Source of the DNA: Lachnospiraceae bacterium
Lineage (GTDB): Bacteria > Bacillota > Clostridia > Lachnospirales > Lachnospiraceae
Reading direction: 5' to 3'
Assembly (NCBI GenBank): GCA_017938485.1
Contig: JAGBBM010000004.1
Coordinates: 1-37,009, forward strand
DNA length: 37,009 nucleotides
Positions 8,121 through 16,508 of this stretch are shown one piece after another. The stretch's first letter is position 1, and each line of letters begins with the position of its first letter. The position numbers were made by a program, and so were the translations under genes. The notes under the pieces are model-generated. The model made no database searches and had not been told where the DNA came from. It worked only from the letters and a program-made list of their open reading frames with translations.

Positions 8121-11100
8121 ATGCTTAAAAATCTAAAAAAGGTCTTGGCTGGGTTACTCACAGTAATTATGGTAGTATGTCTATTGCCTGAAAATATCAT
8201 GATATCCCATGGCCAAGAAGAAACAATCCACACACTTACCGAGCAGATTGTAATTAATAGCAGCAATCTTAGTACATATGATAATACTACTATCACAGGT
8301 ACATGTGTGTTTTCTGACGATGATGACTTATCTAGTCGCCCCGGAATAACCATAGATGGGGTAGAAGTGCATTTAACAATAAGGGATTTGAATATTGAAA
8401 CGAAGTTTTTTAATGACAATGATCCGGCACCAATAGCTTTGAGAAACGGAGCTACTCTGTATCTTACAGTTGAGGGAGTGAATATATGTGATGTAAATAG
8501 ATCTAATGCTGCGGGAATCAGCGTGCCGAAAGGATGTACTCTTATAATTACAGATGCTTCAAGTGGTACTCTGAAAGCGTTTGGAGGCAATTACTATGGT
8601 GGAGGAGCAGGAATCGGGGCTCCGGGTAATGGCTACTATGTAGCAAATGGAATTGATACTTCTAGTACTACAACCACTTATACTTGCGGAACAATTATAA
8701 TCAATGGTGGAACAATTCAGGCGCGTGGTGGTACACATAAAGTAAATGGTACGCCGATGTTAGGTGCTGCAGGTATAGGAAATTCTTCTCCTGGACACTA
8801 CACTAATGAAGATGATGTAGATTTTAATAATATGGGAACCGGTATAATAGAGATTAATGGAGGTAACGTAGAGGCCTCTGGTGGAGCTGGTGCAGCTGGA
8901 ATAGGTGGAGGAGATTGTAATAGTGTAGAAAGCATATCCATTAACGGAGGTACAATTAACGCAACCCCTGGTAGTGGGGGTGCTTCCATAGGAATGGGAT
9001 CTTGGTTAAAAGATGGTTCATACACATATAATACAGTAATATCTATTAATGGTGGAAATGTCACTGCTAATGGTAATATAGGTTACGGTTCGTATAATAT
9101 AAACGAATCAAAGGGAAATGGTACACTTTCCGGTGGTAGTGTAAATATTGAAGATGAAGCTGAATTAAATATAAGCGGAGCCATTAGACCAAACACCAGT
9201 AACTGCAAAGGTTATACTGTTAATGTTTCCTTAAATGATAAGGTATTAAATGAAGAGAAGAATATAACTGCAATGGTGGAAGTGGATGGTATAACTCGAA
9301 CTGCCGAATACACCTTAACACCTACTAACTATAATGTTTCATTTGGTATGAATTGCTATATGAATGATACCAACATAGGAAAAAATGCTAAAATTACCAT
9401 CTCAGATGGTACTAATACATGGTCGAAGGAATTTATATTAGCACAGGATAATAACTTGGAAATAGGGAAGAAAATGTATCCGGTAACCCTTAAGGTTTCT
9501 TCTCCAAACTTGACACAGAATCTTTCGGAAAATGACTATATCTTGACTATTACTGATTCGGAGGGGAATCCGGTATCTAATGATTATGTTGTAATGGAAC
9601 CGGGATTAAATTTCGATGGAACAATTGGTCGTATTCGTTTTTTTGTTGCAAATGGCGAATACAGAGTTAGCTTCCAAACGGATAGCTTGAATAATGGCGA
9701 GTCTGTATCCAAGGAGTTGACTGTGGATAATCAGGCAACGGAGGTTGATCTTCATTTAGATATAATAACAATAGATTATAATTTGGATTTATATTATGGA
9801 AACATTGAAATAGGATATAAAGCAAATGGTGGATATGTAAAGTATTCAGATTCAGAAGGTGAACATACGGATTCATATTTAAGCCCTAATACATTATTTA
9901 ATATCAATCAGAGCAATAATGATGATACAACAGCTAATACAGTAGCTATTAAGAGTTGGGACAGTGAGACACCTGTAAATATTAATATTGATAGTATAAA
10001 TATTAGCACAGATGAAAAAGTTAATATTGACATAGGACAGAATATACAGGTCAACCTTACTCTTAAGGGAGAATCAAAGCTAGCCTGTGACAATGAAGAT
10101 TACACATATTACTCAGTAGTGAAAGTACGTACTAACAGTATATTGAATATCAATGGAACAAGCGCAGATAAGCTTAGCATGTACAATGACCAAAGTAGTG
10201 GATGTATTGAGTTGTCTGATAGTACTGTGAATATAATGAGTGGTAATATTGAAGCAACATCAAATGGACGTGCGGCGACTATAGGAAGTAACGAAGGAAG
10301 TCATGTTACATTCAACAGTGCGAAAGCAACAATAAATATATATGGTGGTACTGTTAAGGCATCAAACGCATATTTGGGTGCAGCCATAGGAAGCGGGCAG
10401 TTTGCAGATGCGTTAGTAAATATATCTGGTGGAACTATTAAAGCATCAAATACAGTTGATGGACTAGTTGATGGAGCAGCTATAGGTAATGGTTATGGAG
10501 GTAATGCAACACTCTATATAACCGGCGGTAACATCAACTCAAACAAAACAGTTACAGCGACAAACGGAGAGGCTAATGGAAGTAAGACTCTTGTATGCAA
10601 AGAACTTACCATTCAGGGTGTTGATAATGATATACCAATAACGGATGCAGATAATATCCCTGAGTACTACGGTTTGAATGATGTAAAGACCATAGACGGA
10701 AAGCTTTACCTGTATCTGCCGGAAGATGCAACCTTGCCTAAAAATATATTATCTGGTGAGGATAACTATATTCAGCATATGACAGAGGATACTAAGTATA
10801 TATCACATGAGCATATTTTAGGATATACAATAAATGGTACTAGTATTACTGAGAACTGTGCTGGATCAGATGTGTGTGGCACGGCTCCAAGTACCATTAC
10901 CCTTTCTGACCCGGATGCAAACGGGGCACTTGTGTATAACGGAGCAGCCTATGAGGCAGAAACAACCGGAACACTTTCCTCAGGTGCAACAGCTTCTGTT
11001 GAGTATACATCACTGACCGGAGGTGTAAGTCTCGTAGATGGTAAGGCAGTAAATGCAGGTGATTATAGGGCAACTATGTATTTGATTGATACTGAGGGTG

Positions 11101-12983
11101 ATAAAATCAAGGATGGAAATAATAACCCTATATCTGTATCAGTGGAATTTACCATTGAAAAAGCTACACTTACTGTAACAAGCTATACTGCAGAGGATAG
11201 AGCTTTTGATGGGACAGATGATATACAGGTGACAGAAGCTACACTTAGTGGTGCTTTAGGCAATGATATAGTAACTATACAGTTGCCTGTTACAGCAACT
11301 TTGGTGGATGAACAGGGAGAGCCGCTTATCGGTGGTGTTGCAGATGTTACTGATAATGGCTACTCTAAGGTGTTGCTTCCTACCCTTGCATTGACAGGTG
11401 ACGACAAAAATAATTATATCTTAGAACAACCAAGTGGCGCAGTTTCTTTATCATCAAATGTTATGATTAAAAAGGCTGAAGCACCTATGTTACCGGAGGA
11501 AAAGAAAACCTATACCTACGGACAGACTCCTACAGTAGAACGCTATAGTATTAGCCTTCCTGAGGACTGTGGGGATATTTCTTATTCATTTGAAGAAGAT
11601 GATTCAGATAATATAATCTCCAATATCGTTGTAAGTGATGAGGGTGTATTAACTTATGATGTGGAAAAGGTAGATGAATATACTGATGAGATAACAGCAA
11701 CTGTTACAGTAACTGCGGTTATGGATAATTATAAGGATGCAACCTTTACATCAAGTATTACAATTACAGATAAGAAGATTCAGACATTGAATGCAGAGGA
11801 TATTTCAATGACCTATGGCGATGAGGGAAAAACTATTTCACTTTCCGGCAATCAGACTCAGGTGTCATATAAAGTTGTTGAGAATCCTGAGCAGGATAAA
11901 ACTGTAGTGACTGTGGATGCAAACGGTAAGGTTAGCATTGTAAATGCCGGAACTGCTATCATTGAAATTAAAGCTGCATCGAATGATATATATGCGGAAG
12001 CAACCTGTCAGATAAAGGTGACTGTTGCTCCAAAGCCTGCATACATCACCGCTAAGAGCTATATAATAGCTGAGAAGGATGAACTTCCTTCTGTCTACGA
12101 ATATGATGTAGAGGGACTTGTTAGTGGTGAAAAACTGTCTCAGGATATGAAGGATAGCATTAAGGCAGCAACTGGTGTATCAGATAGTAACAAAACAGGT
12201 GATTATGAAATTACTATAACTGGTCCTACTCTTTCAGGAAACTATAGCCTCTCATATGCAAGTGGAAAGCTTGCTATTCTTCCTGCTGATGAAGCTCCAT
12301 TTATCATGGGTGATGATGGCAAGATGGGCTGGGATGCTATCAGTGATGAAATTGATGATGCAAAAGCCGGTGACGAAGTAGTGGTTGATATGAACGGAGC
12401 TACAGTAGTACCGGGAGATATCCTCGAGGATGTAAGGGATAAGGATATTACCATTTCCTTTAAGTTTGATAATGGATTAATCTGGACTATCGATGGCGGA
12501 ACAATAACTGATGGTGACATTGGTAATATTGATTTCGGTACAACCATTGAGTCAGAGGATAATCCTCTTAATAATATTCCTGTAGATGTAATAAATAATA
12601 TTACAGGGGAGAAAAGTACTATAGAGGTTAATCTGGCATACTCAGGTGAGTTTGGATTTACAGCAGTCCTTACAACCAATCTTAGTAGTGCCAATGCAGG
12701 ATACTATGCAAACCTGTTCTACTACAATCCTACAACCAAGGAATTGGAGTACGTGTGTGCGGATGTGATAGCAGGTGATGGAACAGCCGAGCTAACATTT
12801 ACTCATGCATCGGATTATGTTATCGTAATTGATGATGTGGATTTGGGAAATGTTAAGGAAGCAACTACGCCTGATTCTAATGCGAATACAGGAGATGCAA
12901 CTCCACTTATGGCACTTGCATTCATGCTAATGTTAAGTGGCACATTATTGGTTGCTATGAGTAGAAAGAAAAAAGAGATATAA
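8121..12983 (+). CDS. Giant cell-wall-anchored beta-helix/MBG-YDG surface protein with NTGD sorting signal
   Basis: This 1620-aa surface protein has a GGGAGGAA ribosome binding site 8 nt before the ATG. Order: signal peptide (1-32); Gly-rich beta-helix repeats (about 60-330) with turns such as INGGTI, INGGNV and GAAGIG; a beta-sandwich stretch (about 335-540); a second beta-helix block (about 640-800) with IYGGTV/ISGGTI turns; a YDG-type domain (about 1010-1125); Big/MBG-type modules (about 1130-1390); and a C-terminal sandwich ending FTHASDYVIVIDD. The C-terminus is NANTGD, a hydrophobic span (MALAFMLMLSGTLLVAM) and SRKKKEI. This is the architecture of a sortase substrate, with a degenerate pentapeptide in place of LPxTG. 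It probably mediates adhesion or binds polysaccharide, but no catalytic site is recognised. No sortase gene is in the window. Confidence 0.85.
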   Translation: MLKNLKKVLAGLLTVIMVVCLLPENIMISHGQEETIHTLTEQIVINSSNLSTYDNTTITGTCVFSDDDDLSSRPGITIDGVEVHLTIRDLNIETKFFNDNDPAPIALRNGATLYLTVEGVNICDVNRSNAAGISVPKGCTLIITDASSGTLKAFGGNYYGGGAGIGAPGNGYYVANGIDTSSTTTTYTCGTIIINGGTIQARGGTHKVNGTPMLGAAGIGNSSPGHYTNEDDVDFNNMGTGIIEINGGNVEASGGAGAAGIGGGDCNSVESISINGGTINATPGSGGASIGMGSWLKDGSYTYNTVISINGGNVTANGNIGYGSYNINESKGNGTLSGGSVNIEDEAELNISGAIRPNTSNCKGYTVNVSLNDKVLNEEKNITAMVEVDGITRTAEYTLTPTNYNVSFGMNCYMNDTNIGKNAKITISDGTNTWSKEFILAQDNNLEIGKKMYPVTLKVSSPNLTQNLSENDYILTITDSEGNPVSNDYVVMEPGLNFDGTIGRIRFFVANGEYRVSFQTDSLNNGESVSKELTVDNQATEVDLHLDIITIDYNLDLYYGNIEIGYKANGGYVKYSDSEGEHTDSYLSPNTLFNINQSNNDDTTANTVAIKSWDSETPVNINIDSINISTDEKVNIDIGQNIQVNLTLKGESKLACDNEDYTYYSVVKVRTNSILNINGTSADKLSMYNDQSSGCIELSDSTVNIMSGNIEATSNGRAATIGSNEGSHVTFNSAKATINIYGGTVKASNAYLGAAIGSGQFADALVNISGGTIKASNTVDGLVDGAAIGNGYGGNATLYITGGNINSNKTVTATNGEANGSKTLVCKELTIQGVDNDIPITDADNIPEYYGLNDVKTIDGKLYLYLPEDATLPKNILSGEDNYIQHMTEDTKYISHEHILGYTINGTSITENCAGSDVCGTAPSTITLSDPDANGALVYNGAAYEAETTGTLSSGATASVEYTSLTGGVSLVDGKAVNAGDYRATMYLIDTEGDKIKDGNNNPISVSVEFTIEKATLTVTSYTAEDRAFDGTDDIQVTEATLSGALGNDIVTIQLPVTATLVDEQGEPLIGGVADVTDNGYSKVLLPTLALTGDDKNNYILEQPSGAVSLSSNVMIKKAEAPMLPEEKKTYTYGQTPTVERYSISLPEDCGDISYSFEEDDSDNIISNIVVSDEGVLTYDVEKVDEYTDEITATVTVTAVMDNYKDATFTSSITITDKKIQTLNAEDISMTYGDEGKTISLSGNQTQVSYKVVENPEQDKTVVTVDANGKVSIVNAGTAIIEIKAASNDIYAEATCQIKVTVAPKPAYITAKSYIIAEKDELPSVYEYDVEGLVSGEKLSQDMKDSIKAATGVSDSNKTGDYEITITGPTLSGNYSLSYASGKLAILPADEAPFIMGDDGKMGWDAISDEIDDAKAGDEVVVDMNGATVVPGDILEDVRDKDITISFKFDNGLIWTIDGGTITDGDIGNIDFGTTIESEDNPLNNIPVDVINNITGEKSTIEVNLAYSGEFGFTAVLTTNLSSANAGYYANLFYYNPTTKELEYVCADVIAGDGTAELTFTHASDYVIVIDDVDLGNVKEATTPDSNANTGDATPLMALAFMLMLSGTLLVAMSRKKKEI

Positions 12984-12992
12984 TTTGTAAAC

Positions 12993-13061
12993 AAAAAAAC
13001 CCTTCGGTTTGATATTTCCTTGTTTGCTTAACAAGGGATATCAAGCTGGAGAGTTTTTTTT
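12993..13061 (+). terminator. Long-hairpin terminator after the surface protein gene
   Basis: A near-perfect 15-bp stem (13010-13024 against 13030-13044) extends outward through A-rich and T-rich flanks and ends in eight T residues (13054-13061). The T-tract also forms the left end of the repeat that brackets the downstream ATPase gene. Confidence 0.75.
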
Positions 13062-13146
13062 GTTCATCGGAAAAAATGTTTTTATAAGTCGAAAGTTCGT
13101 CAGAAAAAGTGTAAAAAAATATGGAAAGTTCGTCAGAAAAAGTGTA
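13062..13146 (+). repeat. Three 33-bp-spaced iterons upstream of the ATPase gene
   Basis: Copies start at 13062 (GTTCATCGGAAAAAATGT, degenerate), 13095 and 13128 (both GTTCGTCAGAAAAAGTGTA), exactly 33 bp apart. Copies 2 and 3 are identical over 23 bp (13091-13113 and 13124-13146). The third copy runs into TATACT (13145-13150), a plausible -10 for the ATPase gene, with TGGAAA 17 bp upstream. The arrangement looks like a cooperative protein-binding array over a promoter. Confidence 0.75.
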
Positions 13147-13181
13147 TACTAAAGTCAGAACATTAGAAAAGGGGCGGTTTT

Positions 13182-14471
13182 ATGAGACGATATGCATTGG
13201 AAAAATTAATTGAATGGAAAAATAAAAAAAATCGTAAGCCTCTTATATTGAAGGGGGCAAGGCAGGTTGGAAAAACCTGGCTCATGAAGGAATTTGGAAA
13301 GCAGTGTTTCAAATATACAGCTTATATAAATTTTGATAACAATAAAAGAATGGAAGATGTATTTTCCACAGACTACGATATAGAAAGAATATTGATGTCT
13401 ATAAATATTGAGACAGGTGTGAAGATAGTTCCGGGAGAAACCTTGATTATATTTGATGAGATTCAGGAAAATCCCAGAGCTATAGCAGCTTTAAAATATT
13501 TTTATGAAAATGCACCCCAGCATGCAATTATAGCAGCCGGTTCATTGCTTGGTGTTGCTATACACGAAGGAGTGTCGTTCCCTGTGGGAAAGGTAGATAC
13601 ATTGGAATTAAATCCTTTAAGCTTTAAAGAATTTTTGCTTGCTTTGGGAGAGGAAGGACTGGTTTCCTTGATTGAGAAAAAAGAGCAAGGGTTAATTGAA
13701 GCCTATCATGATAAGCTACAGGATTATCTCAGAAAGTATTATTATATCGGTGGCATGCCGGAAGTGGTATCTAGTTTTGTGGAGAACAAAGATTTTACAG
13801 AAGTACGAGAATTGCAAAATAGAATCATAGAACTATACGAAAGTGATTTTAGCAAACACACTACGGTGGGAGAACTGCCGAGAATCCGAATGGTGTGGAA
13901 TTCTATCCCTATGCAGCTTGCGAAGGAAAACAAGAAGTTTTTCTTTGGTAAGATTAAAGAGGGTGCCAGAGCAAAGGATTTTGAGATAGCAATAGAGTGG
14001 CTTATGGATTGTGGTCTGATTAAAAAAGTATATAAGGTAAATAAGCCAGCCATGCCATTAAAGGCATATACGGAATTTTCGGCATTTAAGCTCTTCCTTC
14101 TTGATGTAGGCTTGCTTGGCGCATTGAGTGATTTGGATGCAAAGTCAATATTAGAAGGAAATAAAGTGTTTGTAGAATTTAAGGGTGCTATGACAGAACA
14201 GTATGTTTTACAGCAGATTGTGGCTGAAACACCATATACACCATATTATTTTACAGAAACTAAATCTGAGGGAGAAATAGATTTTCTTATCCAAAAGGAT
14301 AGTCTGATTGTACCTATAGAGGTTAAAGCAGAGGAAAATCTTAGAGCAAAAAGCTTGAAAGTGTTCTGTGATAAATATAAACCAGAACTGGCAATCAGGA
14401 CGTCTATGTCTAAATATAGGGAGCAGGATTGGATGATAAATGTACCTTTATATTTAGTGAGTGAAATATAG
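13182..14471 (+). CDS. AAA_14/DUF4143 family ATP-binding protein
   Basis: This 429-aa P-loop ATPase has a usual length for the family. The N-terminal AAA_14 domain has Walker A GARQVGKT (25-32), Walker B LIIFDEIQ (88-95) and a sensor-like AAGS (118-121). The DUF4143 region follows. Near the C-terminus EIDFLI and PIEVKA (about 364-380) form a D...ExK pattern like the PD-(D/E)XK nuclease fold. These proteins are common, often multicopy accessory genes in gut Clostridia. Their function is not established; mobile-element and toxin-antitoxin roles have both been suggested. The gene stands alone after three iterons and a weak AAGGGG ribosome binding site. It is bracketed by a 20-bp direct repeat. 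Confidence 0.9.
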   Translation: MRRYALEKLIEWKNKKNRKPLILKGARQVGKTWLMKEFGKQCFKYTAYINFDNNKRMEDVFSTDYDIERILMSINIETGVKIVPGETLIIFDEIQENPRAIAALKYFYENAPQHAIIAAGSLLGVAIHEGVSFPVGKVDTLELNPLSFKEFLLALGEEGLVSLIEKKEQGLIEAYHDKLQDYLRKYYYIGGMPEVVSSFVENKDFTEVRELQNRIIELYESDFSKHTTVGELPRIRMVWNSIPMQLAKENKKFFFGKIKEGARAKDFEIAIEWLMDCGLIKKVYKVNKPAMPLKAYTEFSAFKLFLLDVGLLGALSDLDAKSILEGNKVFVEFKGAMTEQYVLQQIVAETPYTPYYFTETKSEGEIDFLIQKDSLIVPIEVKAEENLRAKSLKVFCDKYKPELAIRTSMSKYREQDWMINVPLYLVSEI

Positions 14472-14473
14472 TC

Positions 14474-14493
14474 TTTTTTTGTTCGTCGGAAAA
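14474..14493 (+). repeat. Right copy of a 20-bp direct repeat bracketing the ATPase gene
   Basis: Seven T residues followed by GTTCGTCGGAAAA match 13055-13074 at 19 of 20 positions. The copies are 1419 bp apart and enclose the whole ATPase gene with its iterons. They could be recombination or insertion footprints, or simply a further iteron copy. Confidence 0.6.
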
Positions 14494-14541
14494 GATTGAG
14501 GGTCAACGATACTATTGATAATTTCATTGCAATTTGATAGT

Positions 14542-14579
14542 CCCAATATATTGACTATTGGGGAGCGTTTTGGTATGAT
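14542..14579 (+). promoter_or_regulatory. Promoter of the fic-like gene with overlapping operator
   Basis: TTGACT (14551-14556), a 17-bp spacer and TATGAT (14574-14579) make a good housekeeping promoter. The inverted repeat CCCAATA (14542-14548) / TATTGGG (14556-14562) straddles the -35, so a repressor bound there would block polymerase. The start codon lies 36 bp beyond the -10. Confidence 0.65.
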
Positions 14580-14614
14580 GTTAGAGTAAATTGTTCCCCA
14601 AAGGAGGAGATACA

Positions 14615-15559
14615 ATGGCCGTACAATATAGTGAAGTACAGGAATTGCTCAGAAGTCGCGCTGACCTTCATGCAAGACTGAATTTAATGCCTTATGATGG
14701 TACACCTGAAATCAAGGAACGTGGTGACGGAAAATATCTTTATGTCAGAAAACGTGTAGCAGGAAAACAGACATCTACTTATGTAGGTGTATATACTGAA
14801 GAGCTATATAATCTACTTCTGCGAAATGCCAGAGAAGCTCGTGAAATCAGAAAACACTTACGCAGTATTAAAAAACAACTTGTAGAAGCGGGATATCCTG
14901 AGGATGAACTTTCTGCTGACGTTATAAATAATATCGCATTTGCACGTGCAAATATGAAAATGAATATCTATGATCAGGCTGTTTTGGAGGGTGTTGCAAC
15001 ATCCTTTCCACAGACGGAAGCAATCATAGAGAACGGTAAAGTATCCGGCATGACGGCTACTGACGTGCAGAAGATTCTAAATTTGAAACACGCATGGGAA
15101 TTTATTTTGGACCGTGATGTAGTTGCCAGCCGTTCTGACTATTATATGCTTAGTCATATTGCAAGACTTGTCAATGAAGGCTTTTTTGCAGAAGGTGGTC
15201 GAATTCGTGGTGTTCCGGTTACCATAGGTGGTTCATCTTATGTTCCACCCTTACCGAACGAACTGGATGTAAAAGACAGAATCCGAGAGATTGCTGAGGA
15301 AGATGATGATGCCATTAACATTGCCATCAGACTTTGCCTTTACTGTATGAAAACTCAGATATTCTTGGACGGCAATAAACGTGCTTCTGTTATTTTTGCA
15401 AACCACTATCTTATTTCACACGGCGGAGGTTTTTTGGTGATTCCGGAAAAGGAAGTACCGGAGTTTAAAAAATTGCTTGTAAAATACTATGAAGGCGAAG
15501 ATATATCTGTTATTGCGACATTTATGAAAGAACGCTGTTGGAAAACATTGTACAAATAG
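14615..15559 (+). CDS. Fic-family protein with Gln in place of the catalytic His
   Basis: This 314-aa protein starts at ATG 14615, which has AAAGGAGG 7 nt upstream. The upstream TTG at 14591 would put the ribosome binding site inside the gene. The N-terminal half is helical and charged. TSFPQTEAIIENG (129-141) occupies the place of the inhibitory-helix region. The substrate flap RGVPVTIGGSSYVPP (198-212) is clear. The core Fic motif reads QIFLDGNKR (248-256), where canonical enzymes have HPFxDGNKR. Gln248 therefore replaces the catalytic His, while the anion-binding GNKR loop is kept. Canonical Fic enzymes AMPylate Tyr/Thr/Ser of target proteins. This one may be inactive, regulatory or use different chemistry. 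CGT/CGC arginine codons are frequent, unlike the AGA-dominated neighbours, suggesting transfer. Confidence 0.85.
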   Translation: MAVQYSEVQELLRSRADLHARLNLMPYDGTPEIKERGDGKYLYVRKRVAGKQTSTYVGVYTEELYNLLLRNAREAREIRKHLRSIKKQLVEAGYPEDELSADVINNIAFARANMKMNIYDQAVLEGVATSFPQTEAIIENGKVSGMTATDVQKILNLKHAWEFILDRDVVASRSDYYMLSHIARLVNEGFFAEGGRIRGVPVTIGGSSYVPPLPNELDVKDRIREIAEEDDDAINIAIRLCLYCMKTQIFLDGNKRASVIFANHYLISHGGGFLVIPEKEVPEFKKLLVKYYEGEDISVIATFMKERCWKTLYK

Positions 15560-15596
15560 CATTATAATTCGTTTACAAAATGTAAAGTAGAAATAA

Positions 15597-15632
15597 AGGG
15601 CAAGTGCACTAAAGGATTAGTGTGCTTGCCCT
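15597..15632. terminator. Terminator between convergent fic-like and LytTR genes
   Basis: A 14-bp stem (15597-15610 against 15619-15632), including G-U pairs, has an 8-nt loop. It overlaps the last base of the minus-strand stop codon. The minus-strand side continues into a T-rich run; the plus-strand side is less T-rich. Confidence 0.65.
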
Positions 15633-16347
15633 AGTTATTTATCCAGACAGAACGGATTTCGTTGCAGATTTTTTTGTTAAAGAAAACCTTGAAGGTGTCA
15701 TTAAAAGTCACTTCATCATTGCCTACCATAGTCACTTGTGAGAGATTAATAATCTTTCCTGCTCCGCATTGAAGGAAATTTTTATCGGCAAGAAGCTCTT
15801 TGGTTGCTTCAGCAAATGGAACTCTAATATATATACTGTCCAAGGTTGAGCCATTGTCCAGATGGTATACAAGGATTCGGTTGCATAATTCAACATACAT
15901 AATATTACTTAAAGAAAGACGTACGTTACCTTCCTTAGTTTTGACTATGATGCTTTTATCTGTTTTCAGTGACAAGGTTCTCATAGCGTCATCTAAAGTG
16001 GAGTATAATTCCTCAGGGATAACAGGCTTTAATATGTAATTAAAAGCTTTAACCTTGTAGGAATCAAGGGCAAATTCCTTGCTTGATGTGAGATAAATTA
16101 TAACGCCATTAAATCCGTTTTCTCTAAGCTTAACACCAAGCTCTATGCCGCTTACTGCTGGCATCAATATGTCTAATATGCAGATATCAAAGTTTCTGTT
16201 TTCCTGTATGGCATCCAGTAAATCGTTGCCGTCAGTGTATGTGGAAACAGAAAAATCAGTGATGCATTTACGTGAAGCATATTCTTTGAGAGATATAGTA
16301 AGCATCCCGCTACACTGCTTGTCATCGTCGCATATGGCAATATTCAT
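15631..16347 (-). CDS. LytTR-type response regulator
   Basis: This 238-aa two-component regulator starts at MNIAICDDD, 5 nt after GGAGGTGA; the longer upstream frame lacks a ribosome binding site. The receiver domain (1-120) has acidic DDD (7-9), phospho-acceptor Asp59 in ILDILMP, Thr87 in YLTSS and Lys107 in YILKP. A LytTR DNA-binding domain (about 132-236) follows, with VKTKEGNVRLSLSNIMYVE and the usual C-terminal strands. Such regulators bind paired direct repeats about 21 bp apart and often control surface proteins, virulence or peptide systems. No cognate histidine kinase is adjacent, so it is an orphan in this window. The phased repeat at 7445-7480 is one possible target by geometry only. 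It diverges from the GGDEF gene over a 161-bp AT-rich region without a clear promoter. Confidence 0.92.
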   Translation of the reverse strand: MNIAICDDDKQCSGMLTISLKEYASRKCITDFSVSTYTDGNDLLDAIQENRNFDICILDILMPAVSGIELGVKLRENGFNGVIIYLTSSKEFALDSYKVKAFNYILKPVIPEELYSTLDDAMRTLSLKTDKSIIVKTKEGNVRLSLSNIMYVELCNRILVYHLDNGSTLDSIYIRVPFAEATKELLADKNFLQCGAGKIINLSQVTMVGNDEVTFNDTFKVFFNKKICNEIRSVWINN

Positions 16348-16508
16348 TATCTCACCTCCTTGACTTGATATATTAAATGTAGCATAAAACAAGAGAAAAT
16401 TCATCAATATTTTAATTTTTTATAAAAAACAATCGAATTAATTAGGATAACGTGTTAATATATATACTATGTAACAAATTACTGTTTTATATGGGTGGAT
16501 ATGTATAA

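Noticed and set aside
4257-12983. Several long open frames antisense to the two surface protein genes
   Set aside because: They lack ribosome binding sites and recognisable proteins, and they arise from the repetitive Gly/Thr/Ser-rich coding sequence on the other strand.
13062-13146. CRISPR-like repeat spacing upstream of the ATPase gene
   Set aside because: Only three copies, one degenerate. The gap between the two identical 23-bp copies is about 10 bp, too short for spacers, and no cas genes are present.
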